Shown: positions 11,534-22,084 of the stretch, piece after piece
Position numbering within the stretch: position 1 is the first letter of the stretch
How the letters are laid out: every line of letters begins with the position of its first letter
NCBI GenBank assembly: GCA_030425905.1
Contig: JAUHZT010000002.1
Span: 1 to 64,000, forward strand
DNA from: Gammaproteobacteria bacterium
GTDB lineage: Bacteria; Pseudomonadota; Gammaproteobacteria; Steroidobacterales; Woeseiaceae
DNA length: 64,000 nucleotides
Reading direction: 5' to 3'
Program-made: the position numbers and the translations under genes
Notes under the pieces: model-generated
The model's database searches: none
Seen by the model: the letters and a program-made list of their open reading frames with translations, nothing else
What the model was told of the DNA's origin: nothing

Positions 11534-12223
11534 TTGGTTCAGGCATTGCAGCCAGCGCACGAAAACCTGTCCGCCCGCGTCTTTGAAGCACTGCAGGATG
11601 CAATCGTTACAGGCGATCTCGAGCCGGGCACAAAACTTCGCGAACCGGAGCTTGCCAGGCGCTTCGGGACCAGCCGGGGGCCATTGCGCGATGCTCTGCG
11701 GCGGCTCGAAAGTCGGCGCCTTGTAATCAATACGCCCAATGCCGGCGCCCGGGTTGTGGCCCTGTCTCGCCAGCAACTGGTCGAACTCTACCTCGTGCGC
11801 GAAGCGCTCGAAGGTATGACCAGTCGCCTTGCTGCCGCCAATATGAGCGACACAGAGATTCAGGAGCTCGAAGTGCTGCTGAAGCGCCACGAGCAGGAAA
11901 TCCAGCGCAAGGACGGAGCCGAGTATTTCAAGCAAGAAGGCGATCTCGATTTCCATTTTCGCATCGCCGTTGGCAGCCGAAACGAACTACTGCGTATTAG
12001 CCTGTGCGAAGACCACTACCAGCTCATGCGGCTTTACCGATACAAGTTTTCGAACCGTATCGGCCGCCCTGCAATCGCATTGGCGGAACACCAGATGATT
12101 CTTGACGCCATTCGCGATCGCGATGGCGAGCTGGCCGAGATATTGATGCGCCGGCATATTCGCAACGCGCGACGAAATTTCGAACAACATCTTATCGATA
12201 CGCCCAATGGAGAAAACACATGA
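11534..12223 (+). CDS. GntR family (FCD domain) regulator of the prp operon
   Basis: w[33 protein letters not shown] plus FCD domain; start chosen at TTG 11534 because the upstream part overlaps the palindrome. Confidence 0.88.
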   Translation: MVQALQPAHENLSARVFEALQDAIVTGDLEPGTKLREPELARRFGTSRGPLRDALRRLESRRLVINTPNAGARVVALSRQQLVELYLVREALEGMTSRLAAANMSDTEIQELEVLLKRHEQEIQRKDGAEYFKQEGDLDFHFRIAVGSRNELLRISLCEDHYQLMRLYRYKFSNRIGRPAIALAEHQMILDAIRDRDGELAEILMRRHIRNARRNFEQHLIDTPNGENT

Positions 12224-13098
12224 GTACATCTGCTGGCCAACGGTTTCGTTTGGCAATGGAAGCGGAGAAGCCGCTGCAGATTGTCGGCACTATCAATGCC
12301 TACGCGGCGCTGATGGCGGAGCAAGTCGGCTTCCAGGCTATCTATGTATCCGGCGCTGGTGTTGCCAATGCGTCCTACGGTTTGCCTGATCTGGGAATGA
12401 CTACGCTCGACAATGTGCTGGAGGATGCAAGTCGAATCACGAGCGCAACCGATGTCCCGTTGCTGGTTGATATCGATACCGGTTGGGGCGGTGCTTTCAG
12501 TATTGCGCGCACGATCAAGTCAATGACGCGCGCAGGCGTTGCGGCCGTGCATATCGAGGACCAGGTGGGTCAGAAGCGCTGTGGGCATCGGCCAAACAAG
12601 AATATAGTCTCAACGCAGGAAATGGTGGACCGGATCAAGGCCGCGGTGGACGCGAAAACCGACCCGGACTTTGTGGTCATGGCGCGGACGGATGCGCTGG
12701 CTGTTGAAGGAATGGAGCCGATGCTGGAGCGGATTCGCGCCTACGAGGAAGCCGGCGCAGACGCTATTTTTGCGGAAGCGATGACCGAAATCGGTCTGTA
12801 CCGACAAGTTACTGATGCGGTTTCGGTACCTGTGCTTGCGAACCTTACGGAATTCGGCATGACGCCAATGTACACAACAAGCGAACTGGCCGAGGTCGAT
12901 ATTCGCATGGCCTTGTATCCGTTGTCGGCGTTTCGTGCAATGAATGCGGCGGCACTGAACGTGTTTCGTACCATCCGTAGTGACGGCACCCAGAGTGCAG
13001 CGATAAAGAGCATGCAGACGCGCGACGAGCTGTATGAATTTCTTGGCTATCACGACTTCGAACAGAAGCTAGACAAACTGTTCGGAACAAAGAAGTAA
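12220..13098 (+). CDS. prpB: Methylisocitrate lyase
   Basis: ICL/PEPM family: [58 protein letters not shown]. Confidence 0.95.
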   Translation: MSTSAGQRFRLAMEAEKPLQIVGTINAYAALMAEQVGFQAIYVSGAGVANASYGLPDLGMTTLDNVLEDASRITSATDVPLLVDIDTGWGGAFSIARTIKSMTRAGVAAVHIEDQVGQKRCGHRPNKNIVSTQEMVDRIKAAVDAKTDPDFVVMARTDALAVEGMEPMLERIRAYEEAGADAIFAEAMTEIGLYRQVTDAVSVPVLANLTEFGMTPMYTTSELAEVDIRMALYPLSAFRAMNAAALNVFRTIRSDGTQSAAIKSMQTRDELYEFLGYHDFEQKLDKLFGTKK

Positions 13099-13110
13099 AA
13101 GGAGATAACT

Positions 13111-14235
13111 ATGGCTGACAAGAAAGCGGGCGGCGCCGGGTTGCGCGGCCAGATAGCCGGTAAATCGGCAATCTGTACAGTCGCGATGGGCCATTCCGGC
13201 CTGACTTACTTTGGTTACGAAGTTGATGACCTGGCGGAAAACTGTGAGTTTGAAGAGGTGGCTTACCTGCTCTTTAACGGCGAGTTGCCCAATCAGCAGC
13301 AATTGAATGACTACAAAAAGAAGCTGACCGGTTTGCGCGACTTGCCGCCCGCGCTCTGTGAAGTGCTGGAACGGATACCGGCAACGGCGCATCCGATGGA
13401 TGTTCTACGTACCGGAGTTTCGTTTCTCGGCAATCTCGAAACGGAAGACAGTTTCACTCAGCAAAAAGATGCGGCCGATCGGCTGATCGCAACCTTGCCA
13501 GGGATGATTACTTACTGGTATCGATTCAGCCACGACGGTGTGCGGATCAGCATGGATACGGGCGCTAGCTCCATTGCGGGGCACTTTCTGCATCTTCTGC
13601 ATGACAAGGTGCCAAGCGCGCTGCATGAACAGGTAATGCAGGTGTCGCTGATTCTTTATGCCGAACATGAGTTTAATGCCTCGACGTTCACGGCACGTGT
13701 CTGTGCATCAACCCTCTCCGATATTCATAGCTGCATCACCGGCGCAATTGGTTCATTGCGCGGCCCGCTACACGGCGGCGCAAACGAAGCGGCGATGGAA
13801 ATGATTCAGCAGTGGAGTTCGCCGGACGAAGCAGAGCAAGCCATTCTGGGCATGCTGCAGCGCAAGGAAAAAATCATGGGCTTTGGACATGCTGTCTACA
13901 CAGAGTCTGATCCGCGCAACGGCATAATCAAGTCCTGGGCGGAAAAACTGGCCGAGGAAACTGGCGACGAAGTATTATACCCGGTCTCGGTACGCTGCGA
14001 AGAGGTCATGTGGCGCGAGAAGAAGCTGTTCTGCAACGCGGACTTTTTCCATGCGTCCGCCTACCACTTCATGGGTATTCCGACGAAGTTGTTTACGCCA
14101 ATATTTGTGATGTCGCGGACCACGGGCTGGTCGGCGCACGTGTTTGAACAACGGTCAGACAATCGCATCATTCGTCCCAATGCCGAATACATCGGTCCTG
14201 CTCCGCGCACCGTAACACCGCTGGCCGACCGCTGA
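13111..14235 (+). CDS. prpC: 2-methylcitrate synthase
   Basis: Citrate synthase family: GPLHGGANEAAMEMI, KIMGFGHAVY; between prpB and prpD. Confidence 0.95.
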   Translation: MADKKAGGAGLRGQIAGKSAICTVAMGHSGLTYFGYEVDDLAENCEFEEVAYLLFNGELPNQQQLNDYKKKLTGLRDLPPALCEVLERIPATAHPMDVLRTGVSFLGNLETEDSFTQQKDAADRLIATLPGMITYWYRFSHDGVRISMDTGASSIAGHFLHLLHDKVPSALHEQVMQVSLILYAEHEFNASTFTARVCASTLSDIHSCITGAIGSLRGPLHGGANEAAMEMIQQWSSPDEAEQAILGMLQRKEKIMGFGHAVYTESDPRNGIIKSWAEKLAEETGDEVLYPVSVRCEEVMWREKKLFCNADFFHASAYHFMGIPTKLFTPIFVMSRTTGWSAHVFEQRSDNRIIRPNAEYIGPAPRTVTPLADR

Positions 14236-14280
14236 AGCCATTCCTGTTTTTTTTAACCCCCAGAACGGAAACCCTATTCA

Positions 14281-15765
14281 ATGAGTTCAAATGTCGAATC
14301 CAACGTACGCCCTGACTACGATCAGGTCATTCAGGACATCGCCGACTACGTCATCAATTACAAGATTGATTCGGCCGAGGCAATGGATACCGCACGCAAC
14401 TGCCTGATGGATACCCTTGGTTGCGGTTTGCTGGCACTGCGTTTTCCCGAGTGCACCAAGCATCTCGGCCCACTGGTGCCCGGCACGGTTGTGCCAAATG
14501 GCGCGCGCGTACCAGGCACCCAGTACATACTCGATCCAGTGAAAGCCGCCTGGGATATCGGCTGCATCATTCGCTGGCTCGATTTCAACGACACGTGGCT
14601 GGCCGCTGAGTGGGGGCACCCGTCGGACAACCTCGGCGGCATTCTCGCAGTCGCCGATCATCTGTCGCAGCGGAATCTTGAGCATGGCAAGCCCGCGCTG
14701 ACAATGAACGACGTGCTTGAAGCCATGGTCAAGGCGCATGAGATTCAGGGTGTATTGGCGCTTGAGAACAGCTTCAACCGCGTTGGCTTGTGTCACGTCT
14801 TGCTGGTACGCGTTGCGTCGGTCGCTGTTGTTACGCATATGCTGGGTGGCAACCGCGAACAGATCATGGCGGCAATTTCCCAGGCCTGGGTCGATGGTTC
14901 TTCCTTGCGTACTTACCGGCATGCGCCGAACGCGGGTTCACGCAAGTCCTGGGCCGCAGGTGATGCGACTTCCCGCGCAGTCCGCCTTGCCGACATGTCA
15001 ATACGCGGTGAAATGGGCATACCCGGTGTGTTGACGGCACCGCAGTGGGGCTTTTACGACGTGTCCTTCAGCCATACCAACGCCGATCTCAAGCTCAAGG
15101 ACAAGAAAGATCGCGAATTCAAGTTTCAGCGCGATTACGGCAGTTACGTCATGGAGAATATTCTTTTCAAGATCAGCTTCCCCGCCGAATTTCACTCGCA
15201 AACGGCTTGCGAGGCAGCGGTCCGCTTACACCCCGAGGTCAAGGATCGTCTCGACGAGATTGAGAAAATCGTCATCACGACGCATGAGTCGGCTATCCGA
15301 ATCATTTCCAAGGAAGGCACGCTGGCCAATCCGGCTGACCGCGATCACTGCCTGCAATACATGACCGCGGTGCCGCTGATATTCGGCAATCTGGTCGCAG
15401 AGCACTATGAGAACGATTTCCATGCCGCGAATCCGCTCATCGACGAACTGCGCGGCAAGATGGAGATCCTCGAGGACAAGCGCTATAGCAAGGAGTATCA
15501 CGACCCGGACAAGCGCTCGATCGCAAATGCCATCCAGGTATTCTTCAAGGACGGCAGCAGCACGGACAAGGTTGAGATTGAATATCCGATTGGCCACCGC
15601 AGGCGGCGTGACGAGGGTATTCCGGTGCTGGAAGCGAAGTTCCAGAGCAATCTGGCTACACGCTTCCCGAAAGGCCGTAGCGACGCCATCTTCAGCCTGT
15701 GCAAGGATGCGGATACTCTGCACAACACGCCGGTCAACGAGTTCATGGATATGTTTGTGATCTGA
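14281..15765 (+). CDS. prpD: 2-methylcitrate dehydratase (PrpD family)
   Basis: MmgE/Prp[59 protein letters not shown]. Confidence 0.96.
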   Translation: MSSNVESNVRPDYDQVIQDIADYVINYKIDSAEAMDTARNCLMDTLGCGLLALRFPECTKHLGPLVPGTVVPNGARVPGTQYILDPVKAAWDIGCIIRWLDFNDTWLAAEWGHPSDNLGGILAVADHLSQRNLEHGKPALTMNDVLEAMVKAHEIQGVLALENSFNRVGLCHVLLVRVASVAVVTHMLGGNREQIMAAISQAWVDGSSLRTYRHAPNAGSRKSWAAGDATSRAVRLADMSIRGEMGIPGVLTAPQWGFYDVSFSHTNADLKLKDKKDREFKFQRDYGSYVMENILFKISFPAEFHSQTACEAAVRLHPEVKDRLDEIEKIVITTHESAIRIISKEGTLANPADRDHCLQYMTAVPLIFGNLVAEHYENDFHAANPLIDELRGKMEILEDKRYSKEYHDPDKRSIANAIQVFFKDGSSTDKVEIEYPIGHRRRRDEGIPVLEAKFQSNLATRFPKGRSDAIFSLCKDADTLHNTPVNEFMDMFVI

Positions 15766-15894
15766 GCCAGAACGCTTGGCGGCAGCGTGAGGAGGCCTGT
15801 TCCCTGACTCGTCTCTGCGGCTATACTGAGCTACAACTACACGGTCGAGTACACAACAGTGCCCGGCCGTTTTTTTAGCCCGGAGGTGGTCGTT

Positions 15895-16791
15895 ATGAGA
15901 AGAGTACAACTTGCGTGCGCTGTTATTATGTCGCTGTTAAGCACCGGCGCCTGGTCGGCCGATCCGCTTGTGCTGCAATCGGACTTCGGTGTTAAGGACG
16001 CAGCCGTTGCTTCGATGAAGGGCGTGGCTGTCGGCGTATCGTCCGACCTCGATATCTACGATCTCACGCATGAAGTGCCCGCATTCAATATTTGGGAAGC
16101 ATCGCTGCGGCTGGCACAGGTTGCCGAGTACTGGCCCAAAGGTACGGTTTTCGTATCCGTCGTTGATCCGGGCGTTGGCACGCCGCGCAAGTCTGTCGTT
16201 TTGCGGACGCAATCAGGACATTACTTTGTTTCACCTGACAACGGCAGCCTGACTGCCGTGGCCGAGCAACTTGGTATCGACGCTGTGCGGGAAATCGATG
16301 AAGCCGTGAATCGGCTGAAAAATTCTGAAAAGTCGTACACGTTTCACGGTCGCGACGTGTACGCCTATACCGGCGCAAGATTGGCGTCCGGTGTCATTAC
16401 GTTTGCCGAGGTTGGCCGTCAATTGCCCGCTGAGGTGGTCACTATTGCGTACCAGAAGCCAAGCTACCGCGATGGTGTTGTGCTCGGCAATATCGAGATT
16501 CTCGATCCACAATTCGGCAACATCTGGACCAACATCGATCGCGAGACGTTTGCGAAACTCGGGCTTGAGCCTGGCGATAACCTGTCGATTGAAATTTCAG
16601 AAGGCGAGCGGATTGTGCTCAGGCAATCGCTGCCGTACTTCCGGATGTTCGGCAAGGTCCCTCTCGGCAAGCCGCTCCTGTATCTGAATAGTTTAAACCG
16701 GGTATCGCTGGCGCTTAACCAGGGTAACTACGCGGCGAGCTTTGGAATTGCATCCGGGCCGGACTGGAATCTGAAAATCTCGAAAGACTGA
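15895..16791 (+). CDS. Exported SAM hydrolase / SAM hydroxide adenosyltransferase (DUF62 family)
   Basis: Signal peptide MRRVQLACAVIMSLLSTGAWSA then VLQSDFGVKDAAVASMKGV, VSVVDPGVGTPRKSVVL, SPDNGSLTAV. Confidence 0.85.
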   Translation: MRRVQLACAVIMSLLSTGAWSADPLVLQSDFGVKDAAVASMKGVAVGVSSDLDIYDLTHEVPAFNIWEASLRLAQVAEYWPKGTVFVSVVDPGVGTPRKSVVLRTQSGHYFVSPDNGSLTAVAEQLGIDAVREIDEAVNRLKNSEKSYTFHGRDVYAYTGARLASGVITFAEVGRQLPAEVVTIAYQKPSYRDGVVLGNIEILDPQFGNIWTNIDRETFAKLGLEPGDNLSIEISEGERIVLRQSLPYFRMFGKVPLGKPLLYLNSLNRVSLALNQGNYAASFGIASGPDWNLKISKD

Positions 16792-16922
16792 AGCGCAACT
16801 TTGTAGCGCGATTAAAGGCGCTGCATCAATGCATCACTAAATCTTTGTTGCATGATGCCCTATGCTGCGTTCTGATGAGTATGCCAATAGGGCATAGTTA
16901 GCCCGAAAAGGGTGGAGGCGAT

Positions 16923-18029
16923 ATGAAACTGCGCTACAAGATTTTGAATAGCATCCTCGGGGTTCTCATCCTGGCGATCGCCTGCCTGGGCTATGTAATC
17001 AGTCAAACAGACGATTGCGTTCCCATAGCGGGTGCAACGGGTGAGCGTCCTGTTATGCAGGCGGTTGTTCAATACTGTTACGGCTCGCCGGAAGACTTGC
17101 AGACAGTAAGCGTTGATAAGCCTGTACCCGCCGATGACGAAGTGCTGGTCAGGGTGGCGGCCGCGTCGGTAAACCCGCTCGACTGGCACTATATGCGCGG
17201 CTCGCCGTATATCATGCGCCTGGGAAGCGGTCTTGGAGCACCAAAGGACCCGCGCTTCGGGGTGGACTTTGCGGGGACAATCGAAAGTGCAGGGCAGAAT
17301 GTCACAGAATTCGTGCCGGGTGATGAGGTGTTCGGTGGACGTTCCGGTGCGTTTGCCGAGTACGTACTTGTACCTGCGGATCGTGCAATCGTGAAGAAAC
17401 CAGCGTCAGTTTCTTTTGAGCAGGCGGCGGCAGTGCCAATAGCGGCCGTCACCGCGTTGCAGGCGTTGCGAGACAGCGGCAAGCTGCAGGCGGGCCAGAA
17501 AGTGCTGATCAATGGGGCGTCGGGGGGTGTGGGCACGTTCGCGGTACAGATTGCGAAACTAATGGGCGCGCATGTGAGCGGTGTGTGTAGTTCTCGCAAT
17601 GTCGAAATGGTCAAGTCGATCGGTGCGGATCATGTGTTTGACTACACGAGGGAAGACTACACACAGAGCGGCGAAGAGTATGACCTGATTGTTGATATGG
17701 TCGGCAACCATTCCTTGTTGTCGAACCGCCAGGTTCTCAAGGACGACGGCGTCTACGTGATGGTGGGTGGCCCCGCCGGCGACTGGGTCGGGCCCTTGAT
17801 CGGTCCGGTCAAGATGCTGTTGCTCGACCCTTTTGTCGAGCAGGACTTCAATAAGATCTTGGCGCAACTCAACAAGGATGATCTTGCAACGATCGCCGGG
17901 TACATGAGCGCGGGGCAAGTTACGGCAGTCATCGACAGTCGTTTCGCATTCGGCGAGATTCCGGCGGCTATCGAGCATTCCGAGAACGGCCATGCGCGCG
18001 GCAAGATCATCATCAATGTCGCCAACTAA
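16923..18029 (+). CDS. NAD(P)-dependent zinc-type alcohol dehydrogenase / quinone oxidoreductase (MDR superfamily)
   Basis: GVDFAGTIESAGQNVTEFVPGDEVFG, VLINGASGGVGTFAVQIAKLMGA. Confidence 0.88.
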   Translation: MKLRYKILNSILGVLILAIACLGYVISQTDDCVPIAGATGERPVMQAVVQYCYGSPEDLQTVSVDKPVPADDEVLVRVAAASVNPLDWHYMRGSPYIMRLGSGLGAPKDPRFGVDFAGTIESAGQNVTEFVPGDEVFGGRSGAFAEYVLVPADRAIVKKPASVSFEQAAAVPIAAVTALQALRDSGKLQAGQKVLINGASGGVGTFAVQIAKLMGAHVSGVCSSRNVEMVKSIGADHVFDYTREDYTQSGEEYDLIVDMVGNHSLLSNRQVLKDDGVYVMVGGPAGDWVGPLIGPVKMLLLDPFVEQDFNKILAQLNKDDLATIAGYMSAGQVTAVIDSRFAFGEIPAAIEHSENGHARGKIIINVAN

Positions 18030-18047
18030 GGCTCGCGTTCCAGAACC

Positions 18048-18899
18048 TCAGCGAGCGATGGTGCGGGCGGTTGCCCCGTCAACAGCGCGCAGCAGGTGAT
18101 CAAGGCCAACCGTGCAATTGCCACTGAATTTGTGGGTCGCGATATCATCGGCGCGCGTATGCCCCTGGTTAATAATGAGAACGGGCTTCGCGCTCGCCAC
18201 GGCACGGCGTACAAACCGGAACCCTGAAAATAGCATCAGCGAAGACCCCGCGACCAGCAGACCGTCGGCTTGGTCGATTGCCGCCATCGCGGTCTCTACT
18301 CGCGCGCGCGGGACAGATTCGCCAAACATCACGACGTCGGGTTTGACGATACCTCCGCAATGCGGACAGCCTGGAACAATGAAACTCTCATGACTGGATT
18401 CGGCCAGCTCGGCGTCACCATCCGCGCGGTAACGAAAAACTCGGGCGTGCCAGTCGGGGTTGCTGTCCTTGAGTGACTTCTGAAATTCCAGGCGCGCAAA
18501 TTGCACCAGGCAATCAAGACACCGCACGGTGTCGAGTTTGCCATGCAGGTCGATCACGGACTGGCTGCCCGCGGCCTGGTGCAGGCCATCGACATTCTGC
18601 GTGATCAGAGCGCCTACCTTGCCCCGCGATTCGAGCTTTGCCAGGATCTCATGGCCTGCGTTCGGATTTGCTCTTGAAAATCGCTGCCAGCCGAGAAAAC
18701 TGCGCGCCCAGTAGCGCTGACGGCATAGCGCGTGCCCGGCAAACTCCTGAAACTGGATTGGTTCAGCGTGTTTCCACTGGCCGGATTCATCCCGGTAGTC
18801 CGGGATGCCCGAGTCGGTGCTCATGCCGGCGCCGCCCAGCACCACCCACGATGCCTGGCTCATGAAACGCTGTGTCAGGGCTTCGAGTGCTGCATCCAT
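18048..18899 (-). CDS. Sir2 family NAD-dependent protein deacylase
   Basis: VLGGAGMSTDSGIPDYRDESG, ITQNVDGLHQAAGS, zinc cysteines CLDC/CPHC, GSSLMLFSGFRFV. Confidence 0.93.
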   Translation of the reverse strand: MDAALEALTQRFMSQASWVVLGGAGMSTDSGIPDYRDESGQWKHAEPIQFQEFAGHALCRQRYWARSFLGWQRFSRANPNAGHEILAKLESRGKVGALITQNVDGLHQAAGSQSVIDLHGKLDTVRCLDCLVQFARLEFQKSLKDSNPDWHARVFRYRADGDAELAESSHESFIVPGCPHCGGIVKPDVVMFGESVPRARVETAMAAIDQADGLLVAGSSLMLFSGFRFVRRAVASAKPVLIINQGHTRADDIATHKFSGNCTVGLDHLLRAVDGATARTIAR

Positions 18900-18941
18900 T
18901 CATCCATTGCAGCACTGGCTACAGCGGCTGGTCAAGTCTGC

Positions 18942-20039
18942 CTAAAGAATCTGGTTACGAATGGGCTTGCTTGCGGGCGGCCAGGATTTTCGTTCCTCGT
19001 TGATCAGCTTTTGCATTGTTTGACGAAAGTGCGAGAACGCTGCGTCGGCCTGGAGAAAGCGTGGCTGGAACGGGTCCTCGATCTCCAGCAGTTTTTGCTG
19101 GGCCTCGATGAGCACCTTGTCTTCCATGAAACCTTCCAGCAGGCTGTCGCGCAACGAAATCGACACCTCGGGCTCGTCATGACGAAAGTCCCGCAGGTAG
19201 TTCCAGAAAAAATGCGAGGTACTGCGGGTTTCCGGCGTCATGTACTGACAGTTGCGATACTGTCGCACACCGTTGAAGTCGCCGGAATCGGGGTCCCATC
19301 CGACCGGCGCGAACGTCGTTTCCATAAAGAAGACGCCGGGCACAAGCATGCGCACGTCGTTACGTCGATCCACGCGGGCGCCGCCTTCCGGGCTCACTTT
19401 CTGATGGTAGGGCGGTGGCGCGCTGTCTTTGTGCCAGCGGACAAAGCGAAAGCCGCGTTCGAGTTGGTCGACTTCCTGAGCGGTGCTCACGTAGGCGTAT
19501 TCTTCAGAACCGCCTAGCGTGTTTGTATGCACGAAGGCCAGGTGAGAAAAATCGGCGAGGTTATCAACGATCAACATCCAGTTGGCATCGTAGTGCATGT
19601 ACGCCTGTTCGGGCAGCCCGGTCCAGCGCTCATCCGACAAAGGTTCGTAATCCAGGATGTCGTCCGGGTTGGCAAGATCCGGGTCGCCCATCCAGATCCA
19701 CAGCAGGTGACCTTTCTCCACCAACGGGTATCGTCGGACCCGGTGAGTGCTGCCGATATGCTCCTGTCCTGGTATTTCGATGCATACGCCGTCGGCGTCG
19801 TACTTCATGCCGTGGTACATACAGCGGATGCAGTCACCCTCTACCCGGCCCATTGACAGCGGCGCTGCCCGATGACAGCAGCGGTCATCAAGTGCGACAT
19901 AGTTGCCACTCTCCCCTCGGTAGATAAGCACCGGCTTTTCGAGGTAGGTCCGCGCAAGTTTCTGGCCAACGCCGATCTCGTGGTCCCAGGCCGCTGCGTA
20001 CCAGCAATTCCAGAGAAACATTTCATCCGCGCTCTTCAC
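18942..20039 (-). CDS. Rieske non-haem iron oxygenase, alpha subunit (vanillate demethylase-like)
   Basis: Rieske CCHRAAPLSMGRVEGDCIRCMYHGMKYDADG; NLADFSHLAFVH. Confidence 0.88.
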   Translation of the reverse strand: MKSADEMFLWNCWYAAAWDHEIGVGQKLARTYLEKPVLIYRGESGNYVALDDRCCHRAAPLSMGRVEGDCIRCMYHGMKYDADGVCIEIPGQEHIGSTHRVRRYPLVEKGHLLWIWMGDPDLANPDDILDYEPLSDERWTGLPEQAYMHYDANWMLIVDNLADFSHLAFVHTNTLGGSEEYAYVSTAQEVDQLERGFRFVRWHKDSAPPPYHQKVSPEGGARVDRRNDVRMLVPGVFFMETTFAPVGWDPDSGDFNGVRQYRNCQYMTPETRSTSHFFWNYLRDFRHDEPEVSISLRDSLLEGFMEDKVLIEAQQKLLEIEDPFQPRFLQADAAFSHFRQTMQKLINEERKSWPPASKPIRNQIL

Positions 20040-20258
20040 TTTTCACTCCCGGCCGTCAGGCAATTGTCGGTGGCGTCAGTTGCAAACAATAGCACTGGGC
20101 CAGGGGCTGAAGACAGAACAGCGCAGGACGTGTATTACGGCTTGCGCAACGGACGCAGGGCGCTGTCAGGCGCGGAACCGAGACCTGCGTCCTTGCCCAA
20201 CGTGTCTGGCTGCGGACAATGTGCCCTTCGCTCAAGAGGCTGGCCTGACGGAGGCGCC

Positions 20259-20729
20259 ATGAAAAAACTACTTGTATATGCGGCTATGGGGCTCGGGGTC
20301 GTCGGTTACGGTGTAATGACCAAAGCTGATCGCGACGGATCAGGTGCAATTGTTGATGCCGGCAGCGTCGACGCGTTCCAGGTCCGGGCTGGCGATTGCT
20401 TTGATGATTCGGGCTCACTCGATGAACAGATTACAAGTTTGCCAGGTGTACCCTGCGCAGAGCCACACGACAACGAGGCCTATGCCATCGTGACGCTGTC
20501 GTTGGCCGAGTATCCTGACGAAGAGGTGATGTCGAGCCTGGCATTCGATGAGTGCATGGCGCGCTTCGAGCCGTTTGTCGGCCGTGACTACGAATCATCG
20601 GCGCTGGATATCTTTTCGATGTACCCCACGGTTGAAAGTTGGGCTGCCGATGACCGTGAGGTTGTTTGCGCCGTCTACGATATGGAAGGCCAGAAACTCG
20701 AAGGTAGCGTCAAGAATCTCGGCTTGTAA
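20259..20729 (+). CDS. Membrane-anchored septum-formation-like domain protein
   Basis: ATG 20259 after a purine-rich stretch; FQVRAGDCFDDSG...VPCAEPHDNEAYAI resembles the Septum_form domain. Confidence 0.65.
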   Translation: MKKLLVYAAMGLGVVGYGVMTKADRDGSGAIVDAGSVDAFQVRAGDCFDDSGSLDEQITSLPGVPCAEPHDNEAYAIVTLSLAEYPDEEVMSSLAFDECMARFEPFVGRDYESSALDIFSMYPTVESWAADDREVVCAVYDMEGQKLEGSVKNLGL

Positions 20730-20784
20730 ATGACCGGCCGGCCAGTTGTTGGCCGGGCTCAAGAGGTTGCGGAGCTGGCCGCTG

Positions 20785-21261
20785 TCAGCTCTGCGCCGTC
20801 TTGCGCGGTGTAATGTACATCGTGATATCAGCATGCACGACAACGGTGCCGGCACTATCCAGCACGTCAACTGAGACCACAACATCGTGAGGTTCCCGTG
20901 CCGTGATAGCCGGTAGAGTGCCGGTTGCGCGCAGGTCGGTCGCCGCTTTCGCGAGGTACTGGATGTTCATGCCACGTGGGATCCAGCGCATCGAACCCGG
21001 AACGGAAGCCTCAGTCAGGGTGCCTGCAATGAACTCGCACAGATTTGCGATAGCAATTACGTGCACAGTGCCGATGTGATTCTGAACCGCACGCCGTTTC
21101 TTTATACGGGCAACAGCGTGCCCCACCTCCAGTTCATCAAGCATTGGTCGCACCGAAGAAAAATACGGTGCCTTGAAGCATATCAGCCTGGAGAACAGCC
21201 AGCGCCCAATGGCTGTGCCTGAACAGCGTTGCCAGAGTTTGAGTACGTCCAGCGCTGGCAC
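20785..21261 (-). CDS. DUF4442/hotdog-fold thioesterase-like protein
   Basis: Hotdog-like: VGHAVARIKKRRAVQNHIGTVHVIAIANLCEFIAG, SVDVLDSAGTVVVHADITMYI. Confidence 0.75.
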   Translation of the reverse strand: MPALDVLKLWQRCSGTAIGRWLFSRLICFKAPYFSSVRPMLDELEVGHAVARIKKRRAVQNHIGTVHVIAIANLCEFIAGTLTEASVPGSMRWIPRGMNIQYLAKAATDLRATGTLPAITAREPHDVVVSVDVLDSAGTVVVHADITMYITPRKTAQS

Positions 21262-21765
21262 TCAGGGTGTAATCTTTTGTGCTTGCCCGGGCGTATCCGC
21301 AAAGCTCAGGTTGGCGCGCTTCAGCGCTTCCTGCTTCTTTTCGGAATGCATCAGGCTCGCGTTCTTCATGCTCATGTCTATCGAGCCGGAAAAGTTTGCA
21401 CCGTCTTCCATCATGATACGCGGTGAATAGATATTGCCTTCAACGACGGCAGACTTGTGCAGCCGCACTACCTCGTCGCCGCGCACGTCACCTTCAACTC
21501 TGCCAAGGATCTCCACGCTGCTTGCATGGATGTTGGCTTTAACGCGGCCTTCGCGGCCGATAGTCAGGTTCTTGTCCTGGTGCGCAATTGAACCTTCGAT
21601 CTCGCCCTCAATGATCAGGTCTTCGTTGGCAGAAAGCTCGCCTTTAAACTTGAGGGTGGGGCCGATAACAGAGACATTACGCTTGCGTACGTCGGGATCA
21701 GGAACCTTGGCAGGCTTTGCGGCCACTGGGGTATCGTCGTCGTCACTTCGCTTCTTGCCGAACAT
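21262..21765 (-). CDS. Bactofilin (polymer-forming cytoskeletal protein)
   Basis: VIGPTLKFKGELSANEDLIIEGEIEGSIAHQDKNLTIGREGRVKANIHASSVEILGRVEGDV. Confidence 0.93.
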   Translation of the reverse strand: MFGKKRSDDDDTPVAAKPAKVPDPDVRKRNVSVIGPTLKFKGELSANEDLIIEGEIEGSIAHQDKNLTIGREGRVKANIHASSVEILGRVEGDVRGDEVVRLHKSAVVEGNIYSPRIMMEDGANFSGSIDMSMKNASLMHSEKKQEALKRANLSFADTPGQAQKITP

Positions 21766-22084
21766 GCTTTTCCTCCTGGCAGTGCGGTTTTTATTATTAG
21801 TGCGCCGCTTGACGTTATGTCGGAACCCAGCCTGGCTGCCGACAACGCGAAAATTGCGGTCCGCCAGTTTGACATATTCGCCAAACCGGACTCACAAATG
21901 AGCAAGGGACCCTGAAGATACTCTGCGACCGGATTATCGGCAAGCGGCAAGCTGGTGCAACAGGCCGACATCACGGAATGCCTCCGGGAAGAAGTGCGAG
22001 CGTCGCCAGCGCGCCGCTACCAGCCGGGCAACAATTTGAATTTTGTAAAATGCACGGTCGCGTGTACGCTGTGGCCTGAATCCG

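Noticed and set aside
18048-18899. Sir2 protein as a Thoeris ThsA or other Sir2 defence effector
   Set aside because: It is a short, zinc-containing, stand-alone deacylase-type sirtuin with no SLOG, nuclease or pAgo partner, and lies 37 kb from the TIR gene.
18732-19517. 261-aa plus-strand ORF
   Set aside because: Antisense across the sirtuin and Rieske genes, both of which have strong family motifs.
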